Origin: Rhodobacter sp.
Lineage (GTDB): Bacteria; Pseudomonadota; Alphaproteobacteria; Rhodobacterales; Rhodobacteraceae
NCBI GenBank assembly: GCA_027484985.1
Contig: JAIXRW010000067.1
Location: forward strand, 1-56,692
DNA length: 56,692 nucleotides
Reading direction: 5' to 3'
Below the pieces are notes generated by a model. That model searched no databases. It was not told where the DNA came from and saw nothing but the letters and a program-made list of their open reading frames with translations. Within the stretch, counting starts at the first letter, position 1. Each line of letters begins with the position of its first letter. Both the position numbers and the translations under genes were made by a program. Shown piece after piece: positions 36,107 to 44,937 of the stretch.

Positions 36107-38331
36107 TCGGCAAGGCAAAGATCCCGGCCGCCACCGATGCGCTGCCGGAAGACGAACTTGATCTGGTCGCGCTGACCGGCATGATCCTGCGCGAATGGCG
36201 CTGGCTGCTGGTGGGCGTCATTTCGGCACTTGCGGCTGCGGTCATCTATCTTGCCGCGACGCCCCCGACCTATCGCGCCGACGCGCTGTTGCAGCTTGAA
36301 CGGCAGAACACTTCGGCGCTGCCGTCGAATTTCGGCGATCTTTTCGGTCAGGCCAGTTCGAACGCGCCCGCCGAAATGCAGATATTGTCGTCGCGCAGCC
36401 TGCTGGCCACCGCTGTTTCCGAGTTGCATCTGGACTGGTCCGTGCGCGGTGTTCCCGCGCCGGTGGTCGGGCCGGTGCTGGCGCGGCACGATATTCTGCC
36501 GCGTGGCCTGTGGCCCGCCTATGCGCGGCGCGGGGATGCCATGGTGCTGGGCCTGTTGCAGGTGCCGCCCGAATGGCTTGACCGCACGTTTTCGGTAACG
36601 CTGGGCGAAGGCGGGGCGCTTTCGGTCACGCTGCCCGATGGCCAGACGGTCACGGGACAGGTCGGCGCCACCATCGAACGGCGCGAACAGGGCTTTGCCC
36701 TGCGGGTGGATCAGGTCACGGCCGATCCGGGGCGGGTGTTCCGTCTGTCGCAGGTGTCCGAACGCGTGGCCGTCGGGCGGATCGCGGGCGGCCTGTCGGC
36801 CGAGGAAGTGGGCCGCCAGACCGGTATTCTGGAAATCACCTATGACGCGCCCGATCCGGTTTTTGCCGAACAGGTGCTTCAGGCCGTGCTTGATGCCTAT
36901 ATCGGGCAAGGAATCCGCAAGGGGGCTGCGGCGGCGCAGAAAAGCCTCGATTTCATGGAAAGCCAGATCCCGCAGGCCGAGGCGACCCTGCGCAAGGCCG
37001 AAGAGGCGCTGAACGACTATCGCAACCGGTCCGGCGCGGTGGATGTGTCGATCGAGACGCAGACCCTGCTGGGCGAATCCGCCGCACTGGAGAACACGCT
37101 GCGCGAGCTTGAGGTCGAAGGAAAGGATCTGAGCGAACGCTACACCCCCGCCCACCCGATGATGCGCCAGTATATGGACCGCCGCAACGCGCTGGAAAAG
37201 CGTCAGGCCGAGTTGCAGAAAGAAATCGGCGGCCTGCCCGATACCCAGCAAAAGATCGCGAACCTGACCCGTGATCTGAGCATCGCGCAAGAAACCTATG
37301 TCCAGATGCAGACCCGCATCCAAGAGCTTCGCGTCGCCCGCGCCAGCGAGATCGGCAATGCCCGCATCGTTGACAGGGCACAGGCGGGGCTGTCGCCTGT
37401 GGCGCCGCGCTCGCGCATCATCCTGTTGGGGGCGGCGCTGATCGGGCTGATGGTGGCCATCGTCGTGCTGCTGATCCGCAAGGCGCTGCGGCGCGGGGTC
37501 GAGGATGCGACGCAGCTGGAAGATATGGGTCTGTCGGTCTTTGCCACCTTGCCGCAATCGGCGCTGATGGCACGGGCGCCCAAGCGCGGGCCGCTGCCCT
37601 TGCTGGCCAAGGAACGCCCCGACGATATGGTTGTCGAAAGCCTGCGCGGGCTGCGAACCAGCCTGCATTTCGCGCTGCTAGATGCCAAGACACGGTCGAT
37701 CGCCCTGAGCAGCCCGTCACCGGGGCAGGGCAAATCCTTCGTCTCGGCCAATCTTGCCGTGGTCTGCGCGCAGGCGGGGCAAAAGGTCTGCCTGATCGAT
37801 GCCGATATGCGGCGCGGAACCCTGCGGCGCTATATGGGCGGCGCGCGCGGCAGGCGCGGGCTGGCCGAGGTGCTGTCGGGTCAGGCAGAGTGGCGCGATG
37901 CGCTGGTCGATGGGCCGGTAACGGGGTTAAAGTTCCTTGACATGGGCACCGCGCCGCCCAATCCTTCGGAACTGCTGATGCGCGACAGGTTTGCCGAAAC
38001 CATCGCGCAGATGGGGGAAGAATTCGATCTTCTGATCATCGACACGCCGCCCATTCTTGCGGTGACCGATGCCGTGATCGTGGGGCGGGCGGTCGGTGCC
38101 ATGATCGGTGTCGTGCGCCATCTGACGACCGAATTGGGCGCCGTGATGAGCATGGCAAAGGCGCTCGAAGTTGCAAACGTGCATTTGGCAGGCACGGTCC
38201 TGAACGGGTTTGACCCGGCAAAGGCGACCTATAGACCAGGTGGTTACCAGTATAACTATTATTACAGTTATCGGCGAAACCCCTATTCTCAGGCCAGTCA
38301 GGCTGACAAGGCCGGACAAGCGCAGGACTAG
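36103..38331 (+). CDS. wzc: Polysaccharide co-polymerase with tyrosine autokinase domain (Wzc-like)
   Basis: 742 residues. The Wzz domain begins DLVALTGMILREWRWLLVGV, with the first transmembrane helix. A long periplasmic coiled-coil part follows, then the second helix near residue 440 (RIILLGAALIGLMVAIVVLL). The cytoplasmic BY-kinase domain has Walker A SSPSPGQGKSFVSANLA around 536-550, Walker A' CLIDADMRRG around 565, and Walker B LLIIDTPP. The C-terminal tail holds a tyrosine cluster (YRPGGYQYNYYYSYRRNPY), the autophosphorylation sites. Works with Wza and Wzb to set chain length and export. Confidence 0.93.
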   Translation: MIGKAKIPAATDALPEDELDLVALTGMILREWRWLLVGVISALAAAVIYLAATPPTYRADALLQLERQNTSALPSNFGDLFGQASSNAPAEMQILSSRSLLATAVSELHLDWSVRGVPAPVVGPVLARHDILPRGLWPAYARRGDAMVLGLLQVPPEWLDRTFSVTLGEGGALSVTLPDGQTVTGQVGATIERREQGFALRVDQVTADPGRVFRLSQVSERVAVGRIAGGLSAEEVGRQTGILEITYDAPDPVFAEQVLQAVLDAYIGQGIRKGAAAAQKSLDFMESQIPQAEATLRKAEEALNDYRNRSGAVDVSIETQTLLGESAALENTLRELEVEGKDLSERYTPAHPMMRQYMDRRNALEKRQAELQKEIGGLPDTQQKIANLTRDLSIAQETYVQMQTRIQELRVARASEIGNARIVDRAQAGLSPVAPRSRIILLGAALIGLMVAIVVLLIRKALRRGVEDATQLEDMGLSVFATLPQSALMARAPKRGPLPLLAKERPDDMVVESLRGLRTSLHFALLDAKTRSIALSSPSPGQGKSFVSANLAVVCAQAGQKVCLIDADMRRGTLRRYMGGARGRRGLAEVLSGQAEWRDALVDGPVTGLKFLDMGTAPPNPSELLMRDRFAETIAQMGEEFDLLIIDTPPILAVTDAVIVGRAVGAMIGVVRHLTTELGAVMSMAKALEVANVHLAGTVLNGFDPAKATYRPGGYQYNYYYSYRRNPYSQASQADKAGQAQD

Positions 38332-39459
38332 ATGGATCTAAGCTTCATTACCGCAACGGTGTTTTCCCTGTCCTCTGTCGCTGTGTTTATGACGAGTTTC
38401 CTTGTCTGCCTTATCATCGTCGCAACCGAACGGTTGCACCGCGGCCGGTCTGCCCGCGAGGAACATCTTTCTGCCGTGCAGGCGCTGCACAAATTTCCCG
38501 TGCCACGGATCGGTGGCTTGGCTGTGCTGGCCGGTCTTATGGTTGCAACGCTGACGGGCCCTTACGGGTTCCAGGGGTTGCTGCATCTGGCCGTGATCGC
38601 CGCGCCGATGCTGGTGCTTGGCCTTGACGAAGATATGGGCAGGGGCGCCAGCCCGCGCGAACGGCTGCTGGGTGTTGCGCTTAGCACGGCGATTGCCATG
38701 GCTGTTCTGGGGGTATGGATCACCGATGCCGATCTGGCCGGTCTTGACTGGGCCTTGGCCAGCACGCCCGTGGCCATTGCCTTCACCTTGCTGCTGGTTG
38801 TCGGCACAAGCCACGCCTTCAACATCATCGACGGGTTGAACGGGCTGTCGGTCGGCTTTGCCAGCCTTGCCGCACTGTCATTGGCCATCTTTGCGCTGCG
38901 GTCGGGCGATTTTGGTCTTGCGGGGCTGGTCTTGCTGACATTGCCCGCCTTCCTGGGCTTTCTGGCGTGGAATTTCCCGTTCGGACGGTTGTTTCTGGGC
39001 GATGCGGGCGCCTATGCGACGGGTTTCCTGATGGTCTGGGTGGGCATCGTTCTGGTGCAGCGGCATCAGGATCTGTCGCCTTGGGCGGTGTTTCTGGTCT
39101 TTCTCTGGCCGATTGCGGAAACGCTGTTTTCGATGGCGCGGCGTGTGGTGCGGCGCATTTCGGTCTCTACCCCCGATGCGGGCCATGTCCACCATCTGCT
39201 TTACCGCGCGCTCTGCGCCCGCTGGCCCGGCCTGCGCTGTGAAATTGCCAATCCGATCGCCGCGGTTCTGGTGCTGCTTCCCGCTTCGGTTCCGATGGTC
39301 GTGGGTCTGATGCAGCCGCAGACGGCGGGACCGGGCGAGGTTGCTTTGCTGTTGGCGTTGTTCGGCCTTTTTGCCATGGTGTTGCAGAATGTCGTCACGG
39401 CATGGGAGAAAAAGGTCAGTGCCATGAGCAAGACCACAGTGCAGGAGGGTCGTCCATGA
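38332..39459 (+). CDS. Undecaprenyl-phosphate sugar-1-phosphate transferase (WecA/MraY-like)
   Basis: 375-residue polytopic membrane enzyme (about ten helices). Family motifs: KFPVPRIGGLAVLAGLM, LDEDMGRGASPRERLLG (the Asp-rich loop, here LDED), NIIDGLNGLSVGFASL near 163, FLGDAGAYATGF near 221, and GHVHHLLYRAL near 285 with the catalytic-loop His. Transfers a HexNAc-1-phosphate type group to undecaprenyl phosphate and so starts repeat-unit synthesis. Starts directly after wzc and overlaps yjbH by four bases. Donor sugar not determinable. Confidence 0.9.
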   Translation: MDLSFITATVFSLSSVAVFMTSFLVCLIIVATERLHRGRSAREEHLSAVQALHKFPVPRIGGLAVLAGLMVATLTGPYGFQGLLHLAVIAAPMLVLGLDEDMGRGASPRERLLGVALSTAIAMAVLGVWITDADLAGLDWALASTPVAIAFTLLLVVGTSHAFNIIDGLNGLSVGFASLAALSLAIFALRSGDFGLAGLVLLTLPAFLGFLAWNFPFGRLFLGDAGAYATGFLMVWVGIVLVQRHQDLSPWAVFLVFLWPIAETLFSMARRVVRRISVSTPDAGHVHHLLYRALCARWPGLRCEIANPIAAVLVLLPASVPMVVGLMQPQTAGPGEVALLLALFGLFAMVLQNVVTAWEKKVSAMSKTTVQEGRP

Positions 39460-41522
39460 GCCATGCCTTTTTCGGCGGGTGGTCATATCCGGTGCGATGG
39501 CGGGCCAAAGGCGCCGTTTCGGCCATGGCGATGGCCTTGGCACTGGCATCGGGCGGGCAGGTTCAGGCCGAACCGCCCCGCCTGAACCTGTTGGGCATGC
39601 CCGGCAGCCTGACGCTTCCGGCGGCGCGCCCGATGGAAGATGGCACGCTGGCCTTCAGCCTTGATCGCGAAAACACGCGCGAGGTGGGCACCCTGACCTT
39701 TCAGGCCCTGCCGCGCCTGACGGGGTCTTTCCGCTATGGCCGGTTCGACCGGCCGGTGAATGCACTTTATGATCGCAGCTTTGATGTGCAGTTCCAACTG
39801 CTGAACGAAGGCGATTGGCTGCCCGGTGTTGCGGTTGGCCTGCGCGATTTCATCGGCACGGGCACGCTGGCCAGCGAATATGTGGTGGCCACCAAATCGC
39901 TGGGCCAGACCATCACGCTAAGCGGTGGCATTGGCTGGGGCAAGCTGGGCGCCAAGGGCGATCTGGGCAGCCCCTTGGGCGAACGCCCCAACTTTACCGG
40001 CCTTGGAGGCGAACCCGGCTATAACCAGTGGTTCCGTGGTCCGGCTGCCCTGTTCGGCACGGTGGATTGGCAGGCGTCCGACCGGCTGCGCCTTTCGCTT
40101 GGCTGGTCGGGCGAAGACCCGGATGGCCCGGCACAGGCGGGTGTCGTGCTGGCGGGCGCCTCGTGGCAGGCGCGGCCGGGCATGGTTGTGTCGGCCATGG
40201 CCGATCAGGGCGGCAATCTGGGCCTCGGGGTGCAATTCGCCTTTAACCCGCGTGTGGCGCCGTCCACCTTTGTGCCGGGGCGCCAGCCGCTGGCCTTTGG
40301 CACCGCATCGCCCGATGCCGGTGCAGGCGGCCCCGTTGACCGCCTGTCGCGCAGGTTGGCCGAGGACGGGCTGGTTCTGCGCGGTGCGCGCATTTCAGGC
40401 GACGAAGCCGTCATCCGCGTTGACAATCGCAGCTTTGGCCAGCCGTCACAGGCGCTGGGCCGCACGGCACGGGCCCTGACCGGCGAACTTGGCCCCGAAG
40501 TGGCCCGCTATTCGATCGAGATGTCGGGCCCCGGCCCTGCGGCATCGCGCGTCATGCTGACACGCGCCGATCTGATCGCCTTGCAGGACGATCCGGCACG
40601 CGCAGAAAAGGGTTGGGATGCGACCAAGGTTGGCGCGGTGCAGCCTTGGCGCGATGGCTGGCTGCCGGAACCGTCGCCCTATTCGGTGACGCTGCATCCC
40701 TATCTGGCCCTGTCGGTGTTTGATCCGATCAATCCGGTGCGGGCCGATATCGGCGCGCAGCTTGATGCGCGGCTGCGGCTGACGCCCAACCTGTTTGTCG
40801 ATGGCAGCCTTCGGGCGCGTCTGGCCGGAAACCGCCGCGCGTCTGACCGGTTCAGCAATTCGGCGCTTCCGCCCGTGCGGTCGGATGCGGCGCGCTATGC
40901 GGTCGAGGGCGATGCCGGTATCTACAACCTGACGATGACCTATCTCGGCTCGCCCATGCCGAATGTCTATACCCGTCTGTCGGCTGGCCTGCTGGAAGAG
41001 ATGTATGCCGGCGCCGTGGGCGAGGTTCTGTGGAAACCGCCAAGCAGCCGCCTCGGGCTGGGGGTCGAACTGGCCAAGGTCTGGCAGCGCGATCCGGGGA
41101 TGGGGCTGGGCCTTGGCTATTATGACTATACCACGCTGACGGGCCATGCCTCGGTCTATTATGCCATCACGCCCGATATCGATGCGCGGCTGGATGTCGG
41201 CCGTTATCTGGCCGGTGACAAGGGGGCGACCTTTACGCTGGAACGGCGCTTTGCCAATGGCTGGAAGGTGGGCGCCTATGCCACGCTGACCGATGTTCCC
41301 TTTGCCACCTTCGGCGAAGGATCGTTTGACAAGGGGATCACCCTGACCATTCCGCTGGAATGGGTGCTGGGCAAGCCGAATGTCCGCCGCACCGATGTGT
41401 TGATCCAGCCCATCCAGCGTGACGGGGGCGCGCGGATCGATCCGGGCTTCCGGCTGTATGAGGCCGTGCGCCCGGCGCAGGCCGCCGATCTTGAACGCAG
41501 CTGGGGGATGTTCTGGAAATGA
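39456..41522 (+). CDS. yjbH: YjbH-domain outer-membrane protein
   Basis: 688 residues. Signal peptide ends at VQA|EPP (38/39). It is followed by the YjbH hallmark LGMPGSLTLPAARPMEDGTL and the beta-strand-rich barrel (TGSFRYGRFDR, GWGKLGAKGDLGSP, VYYAITPDIDARLDVGRYLA), typical of the GfcD/YjbH capsule-linked barrel family. GGAGGG lies seven bases before ATG 39456. The C-terminus ends LERSWGMFWK with a terminal aromatic pair. Expected in the outer membrane as secretion pore or anchor for the polysaccharide. Overlaps yjbF by ATGA. Confidence 0.9.
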   Translation: MSHAFFGGWSYPVRWRAKGAVSAMAMALALASGGQVQAEPPRLNLLGMPGSLTLPAARPMEDGTLAFSLDRENTREVGTLTFQALPRLTGSFRYGRFDRPVNALYDRSFDVQFQLLNEGDWLPGVAVGLRDFIGTGTLASEYVVATKSLGQTITLSGGIGWGKLGAKGDLGSPLGERPNFTGLGGEPGYNQWFRGPAALFGTVDWQASDRLRLSLGWSGEDPDGPAQAGVVLAGASWQARPGMVVSAMADQGGNLGLGVQFAFNPRVAPSTFVPGRQPLAFGTASPDAGAGGPVDRLSRRLAEDGLVLRGARISGDEAVIRVDNRSFGQPSQALGRTARALTGELGPEVARYSIEMSGPGPAASRVMLTRADLIALQDDPARAEKGWDATKVGAVQPWRDGWLPEPSPYSVTLHPYLALSVFDPINPVRADIGAQLDARLRLTPNLFVDGSLRARLAGNRRASDRFSNSALPPVRSDAARYAVEGDAGIYNLTMTYLGSPMPNVYTRLSAGLLEEMYAGAVGEVLWKPPSSRLGLGVELAKVWQRDPGMGLGLGYYDYTTLTGHASVYYAITPDIDARLDVGRYLAGDKGATFTLERRFANGWKVGAYATLTDVPFATFGEGSFDKGITLTIPLEWVLGKPNVRRTDVLIQPIQRDGGARIDPGFRLYEAVRPAQAADLERSWGMFWK

Positions 41523-42136
41523 CCGTATCGCGCGCACTTCCCCTGCTGATCGGCGCGGCCCTGTCGCTGGCCGGATGTATGAAAGACCCGCTGGCCGGCC
41601 TAAGCCGCAACCCCGATATCAAGGTTGAACTGTTCGGCGGTTTCGCAGGCACGCCACCCGCCCCCGTCACCCTGCCGCCCGATGCGCCCCGGCTGGTGGC
41701 CAGCCTGTACCAGCGCGATATCGCGGGCGATGTGGCGCTGGTGGCCCGCCGTGGCACCGTGACCGAATGGATGGCAAATGATGGTGTCACGATCCGGCTG
41801 GACGGCGGCATCCTTGTTGGCACAACCGGCCTCGGGCGTGATCTTTACGCCGCCGATGCGGCGTCCTTGATGGCCGCAATGGCCGCAGGCGGGGGCAGCT
41901 ATGCCCGCGATTTCCGGTTCATGGATGGCGAACGGCGGATCGTGCTGACCTCGGCCGAATGTACATTGACGCGGCCGACCGGCACGCAGGAATACACCGA
42001 ACTGTGCCGCACGGGACAGGGAACCTTTACCAACCGCTTCCAGACCGACCCTGCGACTGGTGACATCATCGCCTCTCGCCAGTGGATTAGCCACGAAGCC
42101 GGGTATTTGGGCCTAAACCCGAAGCCAAATTCGTGA
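41519..42136 (+). CDS. yjbF: YjbF-family lipoprotein (GfcB-like)
   Basis: 205 residues with lipobox SLAGC (Cys near 20). ARRGTVTEWMANDGVTIRLD, GILVGTTGLGRDLYAAD and RRIVLTSAECTLTR are the family's conserved parts. In E. coli the yjbEFGH/gfcABCD genes accompany group 4 capsule or biofilm polysaccharide. Here yjbH precedes yjbF and no yjbG is visible. Confidence 0.9.
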   Translation: MTVSRALPLLIGAALSLAGCMKDPLAGLSRNPDIKVELFGGFAGTPPAPVTLPPDAPRLVASLYQRDIAGDVALVARRGTVTEWMANDGVTIRLDGGILVGTTGLGRDLYAADAASLMAAMAAGGGSYARDFRFMDGERRIVLTSAECTLTRPTGTQEYTELCRTGQGTFTNRFQTDPATGDIIASRQWISHEAGYLGLNPKPNS

Positions 42137-42192
42137 TAAAGACGAAGATGCAGGCCTTCACCGACCATAAACGTAAACGTAAAGGGAATCAG

Positions 42193-42567
42193 ATGCGTAA
42201 CGTCATTTCTGCCGGACTCCTTGCCGCATTCGCCTTGGGCGTGCCCGGTATGGCCCTTGCCCAGGCGATCAATCCGTTCAGTTCGGACGGTTGTGTTCCG
42301 GGCTTCACCGCCGAAGGCACCTTCGTGGATGAGGCTGGAAACGTTCTGGACAGCACGGGCTGGGTTGCCGTCGCCGCGGGCGAGGTTCTGGATTCGCTGG
42401 GCAACCGCGTGCTGCTGCGCCGGAACTGCCTTGCCGGTCTGACCAACACCGCCGCGACCACCGCGACCACCGGCCTTGCCGCCGGCACGGCTTCGGTGTT
42501 TGTCGTCGGTCTGGGTGTGGTCTTGCTGGGCGCCAACGGCACCAACGGCACCAACGGCACGAACTGA
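42193..42567 (+). CDS. Small secreted protein with NGT repeats (YjbE-like position)
   Basis: 124 residues. Signal peptide MRNVISAGLLAAFALGVPGM followed by ALAQA, cleavage near residue 25. The mature part has two Cys (DGCVPGF, RNCLAGL), a Thr/Ala-rich segment (TNTAATTATTGLAAGTA), one hydrophobic stretch (SVFVVGLGVVLLGA) and ends in three NGT repeats. The E. coli YjbE has a similar plan: signal, Ser/Thr/Ala-rich segment, hydrophobic stretch, Gly/Thr-rich end. AAGGGAA precedes ATG 42193; the upstream ATG 42133 overlaps yjbF and is less likely. May be a surface-exposed partner of YjbF/YjbH. Confidence 0.7.
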   Translation: MRNVISAGLLAAFALGVPGMALAQAINPFSSDGCVPGFTAEGTFVDEAGNVLDSTGWVAVAAGEVLDSLGNRVLLRRNCLAGLTNTAATTATTGLAAGTASVFVVGLGVVLLGANGTNGTNGTN

Positions 42568-42624
42568 CGCTTTTTTAAGCGGCGTCCCTACACGAAAGTA
42601 GGCCCCTCTCTTACGTGAGAGGGG
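42566..42624 (+). terminator. Three tandem hairpins after the yjb genes
   Basis: Hairpin 1: GACGC (42566-42570) with GCGTC (42582-42586), or internally CGCTT-TTTT-AAGCG. Hairpin 2: CCTAC (42587-42591) with GTAGG (42598-42602). Hairpin 3: CCCCTCTC (42603-42610) with GAGAGGGG (42617-42624). They are contiguous and begin on the stop codon. The third is the strongest; together they should end the wza-yjb transcription unit. Confidence 0.65.
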
Positions 42625-42763
42625 TTACAGCCGTCCATATGTCCGTGCCCGGCAGAGAGCGGGCAGATGCAGCTTGACCGGGTCTTGGGATAACCGAAAA
42701 AACATCGGGTGAACAACGTCTTGCGTCCGAAATCCGGGCACGGCCAAGTGAAAGTAATACCCG

Positions 42764-43795
42764 ATGTCCCATCCCGTCGTCATCCATATCGGTTTTCCCA
42801 AAACCGCCACAACCACCCTTCAGGCGCATGTGTTCCAGCATTTGCGGGGCGTGTTCTACCTGGGGAAGTTCCCGAAAGGTCCCCCCGCCGACCCAAGGCT
42901 TGCCGGTTTTGACAAGCATGTTGCCGTGCAGATTGCGATCGAGCGTGATACGGGCCTGATCTCCGAGGAACGCGCGGCTTCTTTGTTGCAGGCAGGGCGC
43001 GCGGCTGGATTGCGGACTGTGATTTCGAAGGAAGAGATTTTGGTCGCCTGCTTTGGTCCGCGCCCTGAATGGAATGATGTCAACCTGTCCGGCAAGGTCT
43101 TTCGCCCCTTCAGCCTGCGCGAGGTTCTCGAACCGCTGATCGCGATGTGCGAAGGCGCGGGTCTGGGGCGGCCGCGTTTTGTGGCAACCTTGCGCGAACA
43201 GGCCGATCTTCTGTCGTCGTTCTACGCGGAATGCGCGCTGAACCGATATGCCAACGTGCCCGAAGCGGCCAGCTTTCCGCAGTTCGTCGATGCCTTCCTG
43301 AACCGCACCGACATTTCGCGCAGCGGTATCTTGGACTATCAGGATCTGGAAGATGAACTTTCGGCGGTCGCCGGACCCGATAACTATCGCCTGATCGCGC
43401 ATGAATGGCTGTCAAAAGATCCCGATCGCTACGCCGCCGCCTGGGCCGAGGCGCTGATGGTTCCAAAGGAAGATTTCGCCGCAGCCCTGGCCTCGGCCCC
43501 GTCCGAGAATGTGCGCCGCAAGATCGGCGCGGATGGCAGGCCGGAACTGTCCATTGAAATGCCAAGCATCGTGCTGTGGCTCAAACAGCGCCTGTCGCCG
43601 GGTCGCAGCTTTGGCATCGGTCGGTATATCAACCGGCTGATCGGTGGCATACGGTTGCCCGTCAAGACCTTTCAGCCCGATCCCGCCGTGATCGCCACGA
43701 TCCGGGCGCGCTATGCCGCGTCGAACGCGGCATTTCTGGCGCGGCATCCCGATTTTGCACCGATGTTGGATCGGGCGGGCAGGGGGCCGGCGTGA
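42764..43795 (+). CDS. Sulfotransferase-family protein
   Basis: 343 residues. VVIHIGFPKTATTTLQAHVF is the 5'-phosphosulfate-binding loop of PAPS-dependent sulfotransferases (K-T-x-T-T-x-Q). VATLREQADLLSSFYAECAL matches the 3'-phosphate-binding R...S motif (R-x-x-x-x-L-x-S-x-Y). Cytosolic. Its position between yjb genes and glycosyltransferases suggests that it sulfates the polysaccharide or an oligosaccharide precursor (inference). Preceded by a 196-base gap with hairpins; overlaps the following GT4 gene by GTGA. Confidence 0.85.
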   Translation: MSHPVVIHIGFPKTATTTLQAHVFQHLRGVFYLGKFPKGPPADPRLAGFDKHVAVQIAIERDTGLISEERAASLLQAGRAAGLRTVISKEEILVACFGPRPEWNDVNLSGKVFRPFSLREVLEPLIAMCEGAGLGRPRFVATLREQADLLSSFYAECALNRYANVPEAASFPQFVDAFLNRTDISRSGILDYQDLEDELSAVAGPDNYRLIAHEWLSKDPDRYAAAWAEALMVPKEDFAAALASAPSENVRRKIGADGRPELSIEMPSIVLWLKQRLSPGRSFGIGRYINRLIGGIRLPVKTFQPDPAVIATIRARYAASNAAFLARHPDFAPMLDRAGRGPA

Positions 43796-44937
43796 CCGCA
43801 CAGGCATGTATCGCCGACAGCGGCTTGCCTGTCCCGGCCGCCGTGACGGGGCGGCGTATTGGTATCCTGCTGCCCGACCTGCGCGCTGGCGGGGCTGAAC
43901 GCGTGTCGATCAGCCTTGCCAAGGGTTTTGCGGCTGCTGGCTACCGGCCCGAATTCATCATGCTTGCCGCGCAGGGCGAATTTCTGCCCGAGGTCGAGGG
44001 CAGGTTCGCCATCACCGTGCTGGCCGTGCGGCGCTATCGGCAGGCGCTGTTTGCGCTGGTGCGCCATTTGCGGCGCGACCCGCCCGATGCGCTGCTGGTG
44101 CAGATGTGGCCGCTTAGCATGATTGCCCCCGTGGCGGCCTTGCTGGCCGGATATCGGGGCAGGGTGGTGGTGGCCGAACATGGCAGCATTCCGCACAGGC
44201 GCCGGTTTGATGCGGCGCTTGCCTTGGGCTATCGCCTGCGGGTGACGGCTGTGGCGGTCAGTGGCGGATTGGCTGCCGAATTCGCACGCCGGGCGCGCCT
44301 GCCGGTCGGGCGGGTCCATGCGGTGGCCAACCCCATCAGCCGCCTGTCGCCGCCCACGGCATCGGCCGAGGCCCGCGCCGAAGCCGCATGGCGCGGCACA
44401 CCGCGCGGCGCGCGCATCCTGTCCGTCGCGCGGCTGACCGAGGCGAAAGACCTGCCCATGTTGCTGCGGGCCTTTGCGCGGATGCCTGACCGCTTCCGCC
44501 TGATGATCGTCGGCAGCGGCGAGGCCGAACCCCATGTGCGGGCCGAGGCCGAAAGGCTGGGCCTGTCGGACCGGCTGATCCTGACGGGGTTCCAACCCGA
44601 TCCCGCACCCTTTTACCGGTCTGCCGATGTTTTCGCGCTCAGTTCCTGTGCCGAAGGTTTCGGCAATGTGCTGGTCGAGGCGCTGTCTTGCGGCTTGCCC
44701 GTCGTCGCAACCGATTGCCCCTTTGGTCCGGCCGAAATTCTGGCCGGCGGGCGCTATGGCCGCCTTGTGCCGGTGGGCGATGACGCGGCCATGGCGCAGG
44801 CGCTGATGGCGGCGCTGGCCGAACCCGGCGATCCGGCCCCGCGCAAGGCACGCGCGGCGTATTATTCGGTCGAGGCGGCAACGGCGCGCTATCTGGCGCT
44901 GTTGTTCGCGCCTGCGAAACGGGCGGGGCAGGTCTGA
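43792..44937 (+). CDS. Glycosyltransferase, GT4 (EPS locus 1)
   Basis: 381 residues, GT-B fold. GILLPDLRAGGAERVSISLA is the N-terminal glycine loop. RILSVARLTEAKDLPMLLRA starts the C-terminal domain, and SSCAEGFGNVLVEALSCGLP carries the EX7E donor-binding motif. Start GTG 43792, in a GTGA overlap with the sulfotransferase gene; the frame is open further upstream but inside that gene. Confidence 0.92.
   Translation: MTAQACIADSGLPVPAAVTGRRIGILLPDLRAGGAERVSISLAKGFAAAGYRPEFIMLAAQGEFLPEVEGRFAITVLAVRRYRQALFALVRHLRRDPPDALLVQMWPLSMIAPVAALLAGYRGRVVVAEHGSIPHRRRFDAALALGYRLRVTAVAVSGGLAAEFARRARLPVGRVHAVANPISRLSPPTASAEARAEAAWRGTPRGARILSVARLTEAKDLPMLLRAFARMPDRFRLMIVGSGEAEPHVRAEAERLGLSDRLILTGFQPDPAPFYRSADVFALSSCAEGFGNVLVEALSCGLPVVATDCPFGPAEILAGGRYGRLVPVGDDAAMAQALMAALAEPGDPAPRKARAAYYSVEAATARYLALLFAPAKRAGQV

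Noticed and set aside
42133..42192. Upstream start of the yjbE-like gene at ATG 42133
   Set aside because: It would add a 20-residue highly basic stretch before a perfect signal peptide; AAGGGAA before ATG 42193 supports the shorter form.
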